A DNA stretch of 12,084 nucleotides from UBA668 sp966112835 (GTDB lineage Bacteria; Actinomycetota; Acidimicrobiia; Acidimicrobiales; Ilumatobacteraceae): contig CBHWEI010000105.1 of the NCBI GenBank assembly GCA_966112835.1, positions 1 to 12,084 on the forward strand, given 5' to 3'. A model generated the notes under the pieces. It was given only the letters and a program-made list of their open reading frames with translations, was not told the DNA's origin and ran no database searches. Positions 7,001 through 12,084 of the stretch are shown here, in pieces. Every line of letters begins with the position of its first letter. Within the stretch, counting starts at the first letter, position 1. A program made the position numbers and the translations under genes.

Positions 7001-8188
7001 ATGTCATCCACGATCTACCTCGTCCTCATCGCCGTCGTCGTGGCGTTCGGCATCGGTGTCGTGCTGTGGAACCGCAGCCGCGCCGCCCGTCCCGCGCCGC
7101 CCGCGGCCACCCGTCCGGCGCCCACGAAGCCGGCCCCCGTGAAGCCGACGCCGCCCACTCCGGTGGTGCAGCCGCCGGCCAGCGACGCTGAACCGGGCGA
7201 CGACGACGTGCCGGAGGACCCCGATGACACGGTCGGCACCGTGGCGACGGCCGAGCCGGTCGAGGTGCCCACGTTCCGCTCGCGCATGGCCAAGGCTCGC
7301 GGCGCGTTCACCGGGGCGTTCTCGGGCATCCGCGGTCGTGGCGGCATCACCCAGGAGACCTGGGACGACCTGGAGGAGTCGCTGTTGCGCGCCGACGTGG
7401 GCGTGCGCGTCACCGACGAGCTGCTGGCCGGGCTGAAGGCGCGGGTGAAGAGCAAGGAGATCGCCGATCCCGACGCGCTGCTCGCCGCACTCCAGGCCGA
7501 GATGCGCGGCCGCCTGGAGGGCTCGGAGCGCACGCTGCGGTTCGAGCCGGGCGAGCCCGGTCACCCGAACGTGTGGCTGTTCGTGGGTGTGAACGGGGTG
7601 GGCAAGACCACCACCATCGGCAAGGTGTCGGCACAGCAGAAGGCGCTCGGCCGCACGGTGCTCATGGCGGCGGGCGACACGTTTCGCGCCGCCGCCGCCG
7701 AACAGCTCACCACGTGGGCCGAGCGCAGCGGCAGCGACATCGTGCGCGGCAACGAAGGCGGCGACCCCAGCGCGGTCATCTTCGACGCCATCGAGGCCGC
7801 GAGCGCTCGCCGCGTGGACCTGGTGCTGGCCGACACTGCCGGCCGCCTGCACACCAAGACCAACCTCATGGACGAGTTGCGCAAAGTTCGGCGCGTGGCC
7901 TCGAAGGGCAACGGCAACGTCACCGAGGTGCTGCTCGTCATCGACGCGACCACCGGCCAGAACGGCCTCACCCAGGCGCGCGAGTTCGGCGACGCCACCA
8001 CCATCGACGGTGTGGGCATCACCGGCGTCGTCCTCACCAAGCTCGACGGTTCGGCCAAGGGCGGCATCGTGTTCGCCATCGAGACCGAGCTGGGCCTTCC
8101 GGTGAAGCTGGTCGGTCTGGGCGAGACCATCGGTGACCTGGTGCCCTTCTCGCCCGGCGAGTTCATCGACGCCCTTTTCGCCGACTGA
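7001..8188 (+). CDS. ftsY: Signal recognition particle receptor FtsY (GTPase)
   Basis: FtsY docks ribosome-nascent chain-SRP complexes at the membrane and hydrolyses GTP together with Ffh. The protein is 395 residues. An N-terminal hydrophobic anchor (4-23) is followed by a Pro/Ala-rich then acidic linker (29-88). The N domain is about 92-180 and the GTPase domain about 185-395. Motifs seen: G1 GVNGVGKTTT (196-205), G2 DTFRAAA (226-232), G3 DTAGR (278-282), G4 TKLD (346-349), G5 GLGE (372-375), with GDLVPF near the end as usual. ATG 7001 is the only sensible start: the same frame is closed by the potC TAG four codons upstream, so potC and ftsY are in one frame with one stop between. No Shine-Dalgarno is present. 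The membrane helix is typical of actinobacterial FtsY and absent from E. coli FtsY. Confidence 0.96.
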   Translation: MSSTIYLVLIAVVVAFGIGVVLWNRSRAARPAPPAATRPAPTKPAPVKPTPPTPVVQPPASDAEPGDDDVPEDPDDTVGTVATAEPVEVPTFRSRMAKARGAFTGAFSGIRGRGGITQETWDDLEESLLRADVGVRVTDELLAGLKARVKSKEIADPDALLAALQAEMRGRLEGSERTLRFEPGEPGHPNVWLFVGVNGVGKTTTIGKVSAQQKALGRTVLMAAGDTFRAAAAEQLTTWAERSGSDIVRGNEGGDPSAVIFDAIEAASARRVDLVLADTAGRLHTKTNLMDELRKVRRVASKGNGNVTEVLLVIDATTGQNGLTQAREFGDATTIDGVGITGVVLTKLDGSAKGGIVFAIETELGLPVKLVGLGETIGDLVPFSPGEFIDALFAD

Positions 8189-8198
8189 TCGATTTCTC

Positions 8199-8224
8199 GG
8201 AACCGCCGCCGCGTGGCGGTCGTC
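8199..8224 (+). promoter_or_regulatory. ECF-sigma-like promoter (GGAACC-N16-CGTC) for the lipoprotein gene
   Basis: GGAACC (8199-8204) and CGTC (8221-8224) are separated by 16 bases, matching the general GGAAC / CGTC pattern of extracytoplasmic-function sigma promoters. Transcription would start near 8231, leaving a leader of about 45 nt that holds the gene's ribosome-binding site. The spacer contains an inverted repeat, ACCGCC-N7-GGCGGT (8202-8220), which could be an operator or chance. The match is by eye against a general consensus, and no sigma gene is in the window. Confidence 0.4.
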
Positions 8225-8258
8225 ACAACCGGTGCACGACCACTTCCCACAGGGGACC

Positions 8259-8267
8259 AAGGAAGGA
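8259..8267 (+). promoter_or_regulatory. Ribosome-binding site fixing the lipoprotein start
   Basis: AAGGAAGGA ends 8 bases before ATG 8276. It favours this ATG over an in-frame GTG at 8213, which would add 21 residues before the signal peptide. Confidence 0.75.
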
Positions 8268-8275
8268 ACACCGTC

Positions 8276-9928
8276 ATGTTGCGTTCGCGACGAATCGCTC
8301 TGATCGCCACCATCGCCGTACTCGGGCTCAGCGCCTGCGGTGACGGCGGCTCGACCATCTCGGGCGCCAAGACGCCGGCGGTCATCCACCTCGGCGCCGC
8401 CGGGGGCCGCAACACGGCGGCCGCTCCGGAAGCAGGGGCCGGCGACAAGATGATGGTCCTCCAGGACATCACCTACGTGTTCGACGGCAGCTACCCCGAC
8501 CTCGGCACCACCGGCAAGTCGTGGACGTTGCCGGCCGGCACGTCGGTCGACAAGGCGGTCGTGGCTCGCATCGCCAAGCTCCTCGGTGTGGAGGGCGACG
8601 TGCGTCAGCTCTCGGCCGACCAGGGTGGCGGCTGGATGGTCGGCGCCGCCGACTACAGCACCGCCTCGCTCACCGTCACCAACGACGGCATGCTCAGCTG
8701 GTGGTACAGCCCCGCTCCCATGGCGCCCGTCGCCGGTGGTTGCGCCATGCCGAGCGACACGGTCGGTGGCACCAGTGCCGGCTCCGAGACGCTGAACCCC
8801 GCCGGTGCCACGTCCGGCACCGATGCGGTGGCGCCCGACACCGCGGTCGCCCCGCCCGATTCCGTCGTGGTCGACCCCATCCCGGTCGATCCCATGCCGT
8901 GCGAGACGCCGGCCCCGCCGGTGAACGTGCCCGACAAGGCAGCGGCCACGGTGAAGGCCAAGCAGTTCCTCACCGACCTGGGCCTCGACCCCAGCAACTA
9001 CGAGCTCACCGCATACGCCGACGACTACGGCGCCAACGTCACGGCATGGCTGCTGCTCGACGGGCACCGCAGCCCCATCCAGGTGAACATCGGCTACGGC
9101 GCCGAGGGCGCCGTGGTGTGGGCCTCGGGCTCGCTCGCCGCCCCGCAGGCCTCCGACGAGTACCCGCTGGTCACCCCGGAAGCGGGCCTCGCCCGCCTGA
9201 ACGAGCAGAACGGCATGTGGATGGCCGGCTTCGGTGGCGGCGGCGTGCTGCGCGGCATGGCCGGCGACGTCACCAGCAAGGCCATCGCCAGTGGCATCGG
9301 CGTGGGTGGTGGCACCGTGAACGTCGGCGCCGGCACCACGAGCAGCGACGGCACCGTGACCATCTCGGCCGGCGACGCCAGCGTCGCCCCCGAGCCCATT
9401 TGCGACCCGGCCGCCGACTGCGTCATCGAGCCCGGCATCGCCCCGCCCACCTCGGTCGAGCCGATCACGATCCACCTCACGGGCGTCCGCGCCGATGTCA
9501 CCATGGTGTGGGCCGACGACGGCACCGTGTGGCTGCTGCCCGCGTACACGTTCACCAGCGCCGACGGCGGCGAGTACACCGTCATCGCGGTCGACGACCA
9601 GTACATCGCCCAGCCCGACCCGGCGCCGGTCGACACCGTCAGCACCGACGTCCCCGGCACCGATGTCACCACCCCGGTCGACACCACCCCGGTCGACACC
9701 ACGCCGGTCACCGACCTGCCCCAGGCCCTCGACCCCGCCGCCGTGGCGAAGACCCTGGTGGGTCTCACCATCGACGAGGCCACCAAGCTGGCCGACGGCA
9801 ACGGCTGGGCCATCCGGGTGTCCACGCTCGACGGCGAGGGCCAGATGCTCACCGACGACTACTCGCCCACTCGGGTGAACGTCGCGGTCGAGGCCGGCGT
9901 GGTCGTCGGCATCGACAGCATCGGCTGA
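8276..9928 (+). CDS. Unrecognised lipoprotein with C-terminal potato-inhibitor-I-like domain
   Basis: I do not recognise this 550-residue protein as a named family. The N-terminus is a lipoprotein signal: MLRSRRIALI, a hydrophobic core, lipobox LSAC with C21. Residues about 56-147 form a first domain (SYPDLGTTGKSW, AKLLGVEG, GGWMVGAADY). About 150-220 is a Pro/Thr/Asp-rich linker. About 222-300 (FLTDLGLDPSNY, then a WLLLDG strand region) has a similar helix-strand pattern and may be a related repeat. A Gly-rich stretch (317-365) precedes a domain ending in TVWLLPAYTF (417-426). After a PVDTT repeat linker, residues 484-550 resemble the potato inhibitor I/eglin c fold: VGLTIDEA (495-502), W511, and GQMLTDDYSPTRVNV (522-536) at the reactive-loop position. 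Cysteines 156, 209, 376 and 382 could form disulfides. It probably acts outside the membrane. Its position between ftsY and ffh, with its own promoter-like element and a hairpin after it, suggests a separate transcription unit. Confidence 0.85.
   Translation: MLRSRRIALIATIAVLGLSACGDGGSTISGAKTPAVIHLGAAGGRNTAAAPEAGAGDKMMVLQDITYVFDGSYPDLGTTGKSWTLPAGTSVDKAVVARIAKLLGVEGDVRQLSADQGGGWMVGAADYSTASLTVTNDGMLSWWYSPAPMAPVAGGCAMPSDTVGGTSAGSETLNPAGATSGTDAVAPDTAVAPPDSVVVDPIPVDPMPCETPAPPVNVPDKAAATVKAKQFLTDLGLDPSNYELTAYADDYGANVTAWLLLDGHRSPIQVNIGYGAEGAVVWASGSLAAPQASDEYPLVTPEAGLARLNEQNGMWMAGFGGGGVLRGMAGDVTSKAIASGIGVGGGTVNVGAGTTSSDGTVTISAGDASVAPEPICDPAADCVIEPGIAPPTSVEPITIHLTGVRADVTMVWADDGTVWLLPAYTFTSADGGEYTVIAVDDQYIAQPDPAPVDTVSTDVPGTDVTTPVDTTPVDTTPVTDLPQALDPAAVAKTLVGLTIDEATKLADGNGWAIRVSTLDGEGQMLTDDYSPTRVNVAVEAGVVVGIDSIG
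9674..9712 (+). repeat. 15-bp in-frame repeat (about 2.6 copies) in the lipoprotein linker
   Basis: CCGGTCGACACCACC (9674-9688) is followed by the same 15-mer with one change (9689-9703) and a partial third copy. It encodes PVDTTPVDTTPV between the LLPAY domain and the C-terminal inhibitor-like domain. It acts as an extended spacer and is a likely site of copy-number variation. Confidence 0.8.
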
Positions 9929-9952
9929 ACCGACTGCTCCAATCCGTGGCGA

Positions 9953-9984
9953 GCCGGTCCGATCCCACAGGGGGTCGGGCCGGT
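9953..9984 (+). terminator. 13-14 bp hairpin between the lipoprotein gene and ffh
   Basis: Left arm 9954-9966 pairs with right arm 9971-9983 over 13 bp, with two G-U pairs and loop ACAG; one more G-U (9953/9984) can close it. The G-U pairs form only in a + strand transcript, consistent with an RNA role in that direction. It starts 25 bases after the lipoprotein stop and ends before the ffh -10 element. With no T-tract it would be a tail-less terminator of the kind proposed for high-GC actinobacteria, or an mRNA end protector. Confidence 0.5.
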
Positions 9985-10011
9985 GACGCGTCCGGGGTCA
10001 GGTGGCCCCGG

Positions 10012-10017
10012 TAGCGT
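10012..10017 (+). promoter_or_regulatory. Putative -10 element (TAGCGT) giving a leaderless ffh mRNA
   Basis: TAGCGT ends 10 bases before ATG 10028, so transcription would start at or very near the initiation codon. No Shine-Dalgarno occurs in the 25 bases before the ATG. The arrangement parallels ftsY (GGTAGCNT followed by a 9-10 base gap). No good -35 hexamer is seen. Confidence 0.5.
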
Positions 10018-10027
10018 TGGTGCCCGC

Positions 10028-11461
10028 ATGTTCGATTCGCTGTCATCCCGCCTCGAAGGCATCGTCAAGCGGTTGCGCGGCAAGGGCCGCCTCACCGAAG
10101 CCGATGTCGACGAGATGCTCAAAGAGATCCGTACGGCCCTGCTCGAGGCCGACGTCAACGTCGGTGTCGTCCGCAACGTCACGGCCCGCATCCGTGAGCA
10201 GGCCATCGGCGCCACGGTCAGCGACGCCCTCGACCCCGGCCAGCAGGTCATCAAGATCGTCAACGCCGAGCTCACCGCCATGCTCGGTGGCGAGACGCTG
10301 AAGATCCAGTACGCCAGCCGCCCGCCCACGGTGGTGCTCATGGCGGGTCTGCAGGGCTCGGGCAAGACCACCAACTCGGCGAAGCTGGCCCGCTGGTTCA
10401 AGAGCCAGGGCCGCCAGCCGCTGCTGGTCGGCGCCGACCTGCAGCGTCCCGCCGCCGTCGAGCAGCTGCGCACGCTCGGTCGCCAGATCGACGTGCCGGT
10501 GTTCAGCGAGCCCGGCGACCCGGTGGCCACCGCCCGCCGCGGCCTGGAAGAGGCCCGCCGGCTGGGCAAGGACGTGCTCATCGTCGACACCGCCGGTCGC
10601 CTGTCGGTCGACGCCGAGCTCATGGAGCAGGTGCGCCAGATCAGCGCCACCATCCAGCCGGACTACACGTTCCTGGTCATCGACGCGATGACCGGTCAGG
10701 ACGCGGTGGGGGTGGCCGAGGCGTTCCACCAGACGCTGGCCATCGACGGCGTCATCATGTCGAAGCTCGACGGCGACGCCCGCGGTGGCGCCGCGCTGAG
10801 CGTGAAGGAAGTCATTGGCCGGCCCATCGCGTTCGCCAGCACGGGCGAGAAGCTCACCGAGTTCGAGCAGTTCCACCCCGACCGCATGGCCGGCCGCATC
10901 CTGGGCATGGGCGACGTCCTGTCGCTCATCGAGCAGGCCGAGCAGGCGTTCGAGAAGGACCAGGCCGAGAAGGCCGCCGAGAAGTTGCTGGAGGGCGAGT
11001 TCACGCTCGACGACTTCCTCGAGCAGATGCAGGCGCTGAAGAAGATGGGCCCCCTGGGCAACCTCATGGGCATGATGCCCGGGGTCCCCAAGGAGATGAA
11101 GAATGCCCAGATCGGCGACGATCAGCTGAAGCCCATCGAGGCCATCATCCGCAGCATGACGCCGGCCGAGCGGCGCAAGCCCGAGATCATCAACGGCAGC
11201 CGACGCACCCGCATCGCCAATGGCAGCGGTACCACCGTCGGCGACGTGAACCGCCTGGTCAAGCAGTTCAGCGAGATGCAGAAGATGATGAAGCGGATGG
11301 GTGCCATGGGTGGCGGCCGACCCGGCAAGAAGGGCAAGAAGGGCAAGGGTGGCGGTCGCTTCACCATGCCCGCCGGCATGGGCGGCGCGCCGGGCATGCC
11401 CGGCCTTCCGGGCGGCGGTGCCCCCGGGTTGCCCCCGGGCTTCCCCGGATTCGGCAACTGA
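10028..11461 (+). CDS. ffh: Signal recognition particle protein Ffh (SRP54 GTPase)
   Basis: Ffh binds 4.5S RNA and signal sequences on emerging proteins and hands them to FtsY. It is 477 residues. The N domain starts MFDSLSSRLEGI and runs to about 88; the G domain is about 95-295. Motifs: P-loop GLQGSGKTT (107-115), G2 region DLQRPAA (137-143), DTAGR (187-191), SKLDGDARGGAAL (245-257), TGEK (272-275) and the EQFHPDRMAGRILGMGD linker helix. The methionine-rich M domain (about 325-430) has a finger loop near GPLGNLMGMMPG (341-352). It also has the RNA-binding block SMTPAERRKPEIINGSRR with RIANGSG (376-401). A 50-residue tail (428-477) is first basic (GKKGKKGKGGGR) then a collagen-like Gly/Pro/Met run. 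ATG 10028 was chosen because it begins exactly at the conserved N terminus; an in-frame GTG at 9983 would add 15 Gly/Pro residues overlapping the promoter and hairpin. Confidence 0.97.
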   Translation: MFDSLSSRLEGIVKRLRGKGRLTEADVDEMLKEIRTALLEADVNVGVVRNVTARIREQAIGATVSDALDPGQQVIKIVNAELTAMLGGETLKIQYASRPPTVVLMAGLQGSGKTTNSAKLARWFKSQGRQPLLVGADLQRPAAVEQLRTLGRQIDVPVFSEPGDPVATARRGLEEARRLGKDVLIVDTAGRLSVDAELMEQVRQISATIQPDYTFLVIDAMTGQDAVGVAEAFHQTLAIDGVIMSKLDGDARGGAALSVKEVIGRPIAFASTGEKLTEFEQFHPDRMAGRILGMGDVLSLIEQAEQAFEKDQAEKAAEKLLEGEFTLDDFLEQMQALKKMGPLGNLMGMMPGVPKEMKNAQIGDDQLKPIEAIIRSMTPAERRKPEIINGSRRTRIANGSGTTVGDVNRLVKQFSEMQKMMKRMGAMGGGRPGKKGKKGKGGGRFTMPAGMGGAPGMPGLPGGGAPGLPPGFPGFGN

Positions 11462-11476
11462 CCTGCCGCGGCAGGT
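11461..11476. repeat. Perfect 16-bp palindrome at the ffh stop codon
   Basis: ACCTGCCGCGGCAGGT is fully self-complementary (8-bp arms) and begins on the last base of the ffh TGA. It lies 21 bases upstream of the putative rpsP -10 element, where a -35 hexamer or repressor site would sit. It could be an operator for rpsP, or a compact hairpin (6-bp stem, loop CGCG) ending ffh mRNA; there is no T-tract. Confidence 0.6.
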
Positions 11477-11503
11477 GTCGTCAGGGCTTCGTCCCGCTAG
11501 TCT
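11475..11503 (+). promoter_or_regulatory. Putative rpsP promoter (weak -35 GTGTCG, -10 TAGTCT)
   Basis: TAGTCT (11498-11503) fits TANNNT. GTGTCG (11475-11480), 17 bases upstream, matches TTGACA at three of six positions. Transcription would start near 11510, giving a leader of about 30 nt with the rpsP ribosome-binding site. The palindrome at the end of ffh touches the -35 region. Confidence 0.4.
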
Positions 11504-11521
11504 TTCGTGGTTCGTATTCTC

Positions 11522-11527
11522 AAGGAG
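11522..11527 (+). promoter_or_regulatory. Ribosome-binding site for rpsP
   Basis: AAGGAG ends 11 bases before ATG 11539. It is a clear Shine-Dalgarno, in contrast to the upstream ftsY and ffh genes, which have none. Confidence 0.7.
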
Positions 11528-11538
11528 CACCTCGTCTC

Positions 11539-11811
11539 ATGGCAGTGAAGCTGCGCCTCACCCGGGTTGGCAAGAAGAAGCAGCCGCAGTACCGCATCGT
11601 GGCGGCCGATTCCCGGTCCCCGCGTGACGGTCGGTTCATCCAGATCGTCGGCACGTACAACCCCCGTACCGAGCCGTCGGCGCTCACCGTCGACAACGAG
11701 AAGGCCGTGAAGTGGCTGCTCGACGGTGCGCAGCCCACCGAGCGCGTGAAGAAGCTGCTCGAGATCTCGGGCGCCTGGGCCGAGTTCGGCGCTGCCCGCG
11801 CCGCGAAGTGA
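11539..11811 (+). CDS. rpsP: 30S ribosomal protein bS16
   Basis: bS16 is a small-subunit protein that binds 16S rRNA early in 30S assembly. The 90-residue length is normal for the family. The start MAVKLRLTRVGKKKQPQYRI is the typical bS16 N terminus, followed by VAADSRSPRDGRFIQIVGTYNP (32-43 is the usual GRFIQIVGTYNP signature), then VDNEKAVKWLLDGAQPT (61-77 region) and VKKLLEISG. ATG 11539 has a Shine-Dalgarno upstream. Its TGA overlaps a GTG that may start the next gene (GTGA). bS16 followed by a KH protein, and usually rimM and trmD, is a conserved ribosome-assembly operon. Confidence 0.97.
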   Translation: MAVKLRLTRVGKKKQPQYRIVAADSRSPRDGRFIQIVGTYNPRTEPSALTVDNEKAVKWLLDGAQPTERVKKLLEISGAWAEFGAARAAK

Positions 11812-12084
11812 CCTCGGACCCCGTCGTGACCGACGAGTCCACCACCCCCCAGGACGACGCCGACCTGGCGCCCACGGCCACGGCCGTGTTGACCCACGTC
11901 GTCAAGTCCATCGTCGACGACCCCGAGGCCGTCGAGGTCGAGGCCGGCCATGCCAAGGGGCGCATCCGCCTCGAGGTGAAGGTCGGCCCGGGCGACCTCG
12001 GTCGCGTCATCGGCCGCCGTGGTCGCACTGCGCAGAGCATCCGCACCGTCGTGCGTGCCGCTGCCACCCGCGACGGCGCCGAGG
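11808..12084 (+). CDS. khpA: KH-domain RNA-binding protein KhpA, 5' part (cut by window end)
   Basis: KhpA is a small single-KH-domain RNA-binding protein, the first cofactor after rpsP in many bacterial rpsP-rimM-trmD operons. The visible 92 codons hold an acidic, Thr/Pro-rich N-terminal stretch (about 1-20). The KH fold follows: VLTHVVKSIVDDPEAVEVE, then IRLEVKVGPGDLGRVIGRRG with the nucleic-acid-binding GxxG loop at G69-G72, and TAQSIRTVVRAAATRDGAE. Two GTG starts are in frame: 11808, overlapping the rpsP stop as GTGA (the arrangement also seen at potA/potD), and 11826, six codons later. Neither has a good Shine-Dalgarno; coupling to rpsP favours 11808. The usual family length is about 75-85 residues starting near LTHVVKSIV, so this one carries an N-terminal extension. 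The stop lies beyond the window. Confidence 0.85.
   Translation, partial: MTSDPVVTDESTTPQDDADLAPTATAVLTHVVKSIVDDPEAVEVEAGHAKGRIRLEVKVGPGDLGRVIGRRGRTAQSIRTVVRAAATRDGAE

Noticed and set aside
8218..8241. Second inverted repeat GGTCGT/ACGACC before the lipoprotein gene
   Set aside because: It has only a 6-bp stem with a 12-base loop, is mutually exclusive with the spacer repeat, and is within chance for this composition.
8213..8275. Upstream GTG extending the lipoprotein by 21 residues
   Set aside because: It would put non-hydrophobic residues before the signal peptide; ATG 8276 has a strong ribosome-binding site and gives a normal lipoprotein signal length.
7004..9475. An 823-codon antisense open frame across ftsY and the lipoprotein gene
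   Set aside because: It is the complement of two well-supported genes, is rich in low-complexity Gly/Arg/His/Ala, has no recognisable domain and crosses two gene boundaries. GC-rich third positions remove stops from the antisense frame.
9983..10027. Upstream GTG extending ffh by 15 residues
   Set aside because: The extension is Gly/Pro/Ser-rich, overlaps the hairpin and the -10 element, and the conserved Ffh N terminus begins exactly at ATG 10028.
9929..10027. Possible small RNA such as 4.5S SRP RNA near ffh
   Set aside because: The gap is only 99 bases, its single hairpin lacks the GGAA-type tetraloop and the asymmetric internal loops of SRP RNA, and the ffh promoter occupies the rest.
10043..11530. 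A 495-codon antisense open frame across ffh
   Set aside because: It is a mirror of the conserved ffh frame with His/Leu/Gly-rich composition and no motif.

Overview
This window looks like a core chromosomal segment of a high-GC actinobacterium. My best guess is a member of the Acidimicrobiia (Ilumatobacter-like). The reasons are strong G/C bias at third codon positions, many GTG starts, lipoproteins whose N-termini carry Thr/Gly/Ser/Asp-rich linkers, an FtsY with an N-terminal membrane anchor, and a basic Gly/Pro/Met-rich tail on Ffh. The assignment is by style only; no marker gene was compared. Every supported gene lies on the + strand and no non-coding gap exceeds about 150 bases. I found no mobile element, CRISPR array, tRNA or rRNA.

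Layout: (1) the 3' three-quarters of smc (chromosome condensation ATPase; its N-terminal half-head lies outside the window); (2) a four-gene PotABCD-type ABC importer in the order ATPase, substrate-binding lipoprotein, permease, permease (2846-6988), with tight spacing and GTG starts; (3) ftsY, the SRP receptor; (4) an unrecognised 550-residue lipoprotein whose C-terminus resembles the potato-inhibitor-I/eglin fold; (5) ffh, the SRP GTPase; (6) rpsP (ribosomal protein bS16); (7) the start of a KH-domain RNA-binding protein (khpA), cut by the window end.

The backbone smc - ftsY - ffh - rpsP - khpA is a widely conserved bacterial order joining chromosome segregation, co-translational membrane targeting and ribosome assembly. 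Two blocks interrupt it here: the pot operon between smc and ftsY, and the lipoprotein gene between ftsY and ffh. Both encode exported or membrane products, but no direct functional link to SRP is shown.

The regulatory reading is the most interesting part. ftsY and ffh both lack a Shine-Dalgarno sequence and both carry a TAGCNT -10-like hexamer ending 9-10 bases before the ATG, as expected for paired leaderless transcripts. The lipoprotein gene has a GGAACC-N16-CGTC element resembling an ECF-sigma promoter. A 19-bp bulged hairpin sits at the potD/potB junction. A 13-bp hairpin precedes ffh, and a perfect 16-bp palindrome begins on the last base of the ffh stop codon. I see no wholly new multi-gene system; the candidates for novelty are the lipoprotein with its inhibitor-like domain, the SRP leaderless pairing, and the uncertain substrate of the Pot-like importer.
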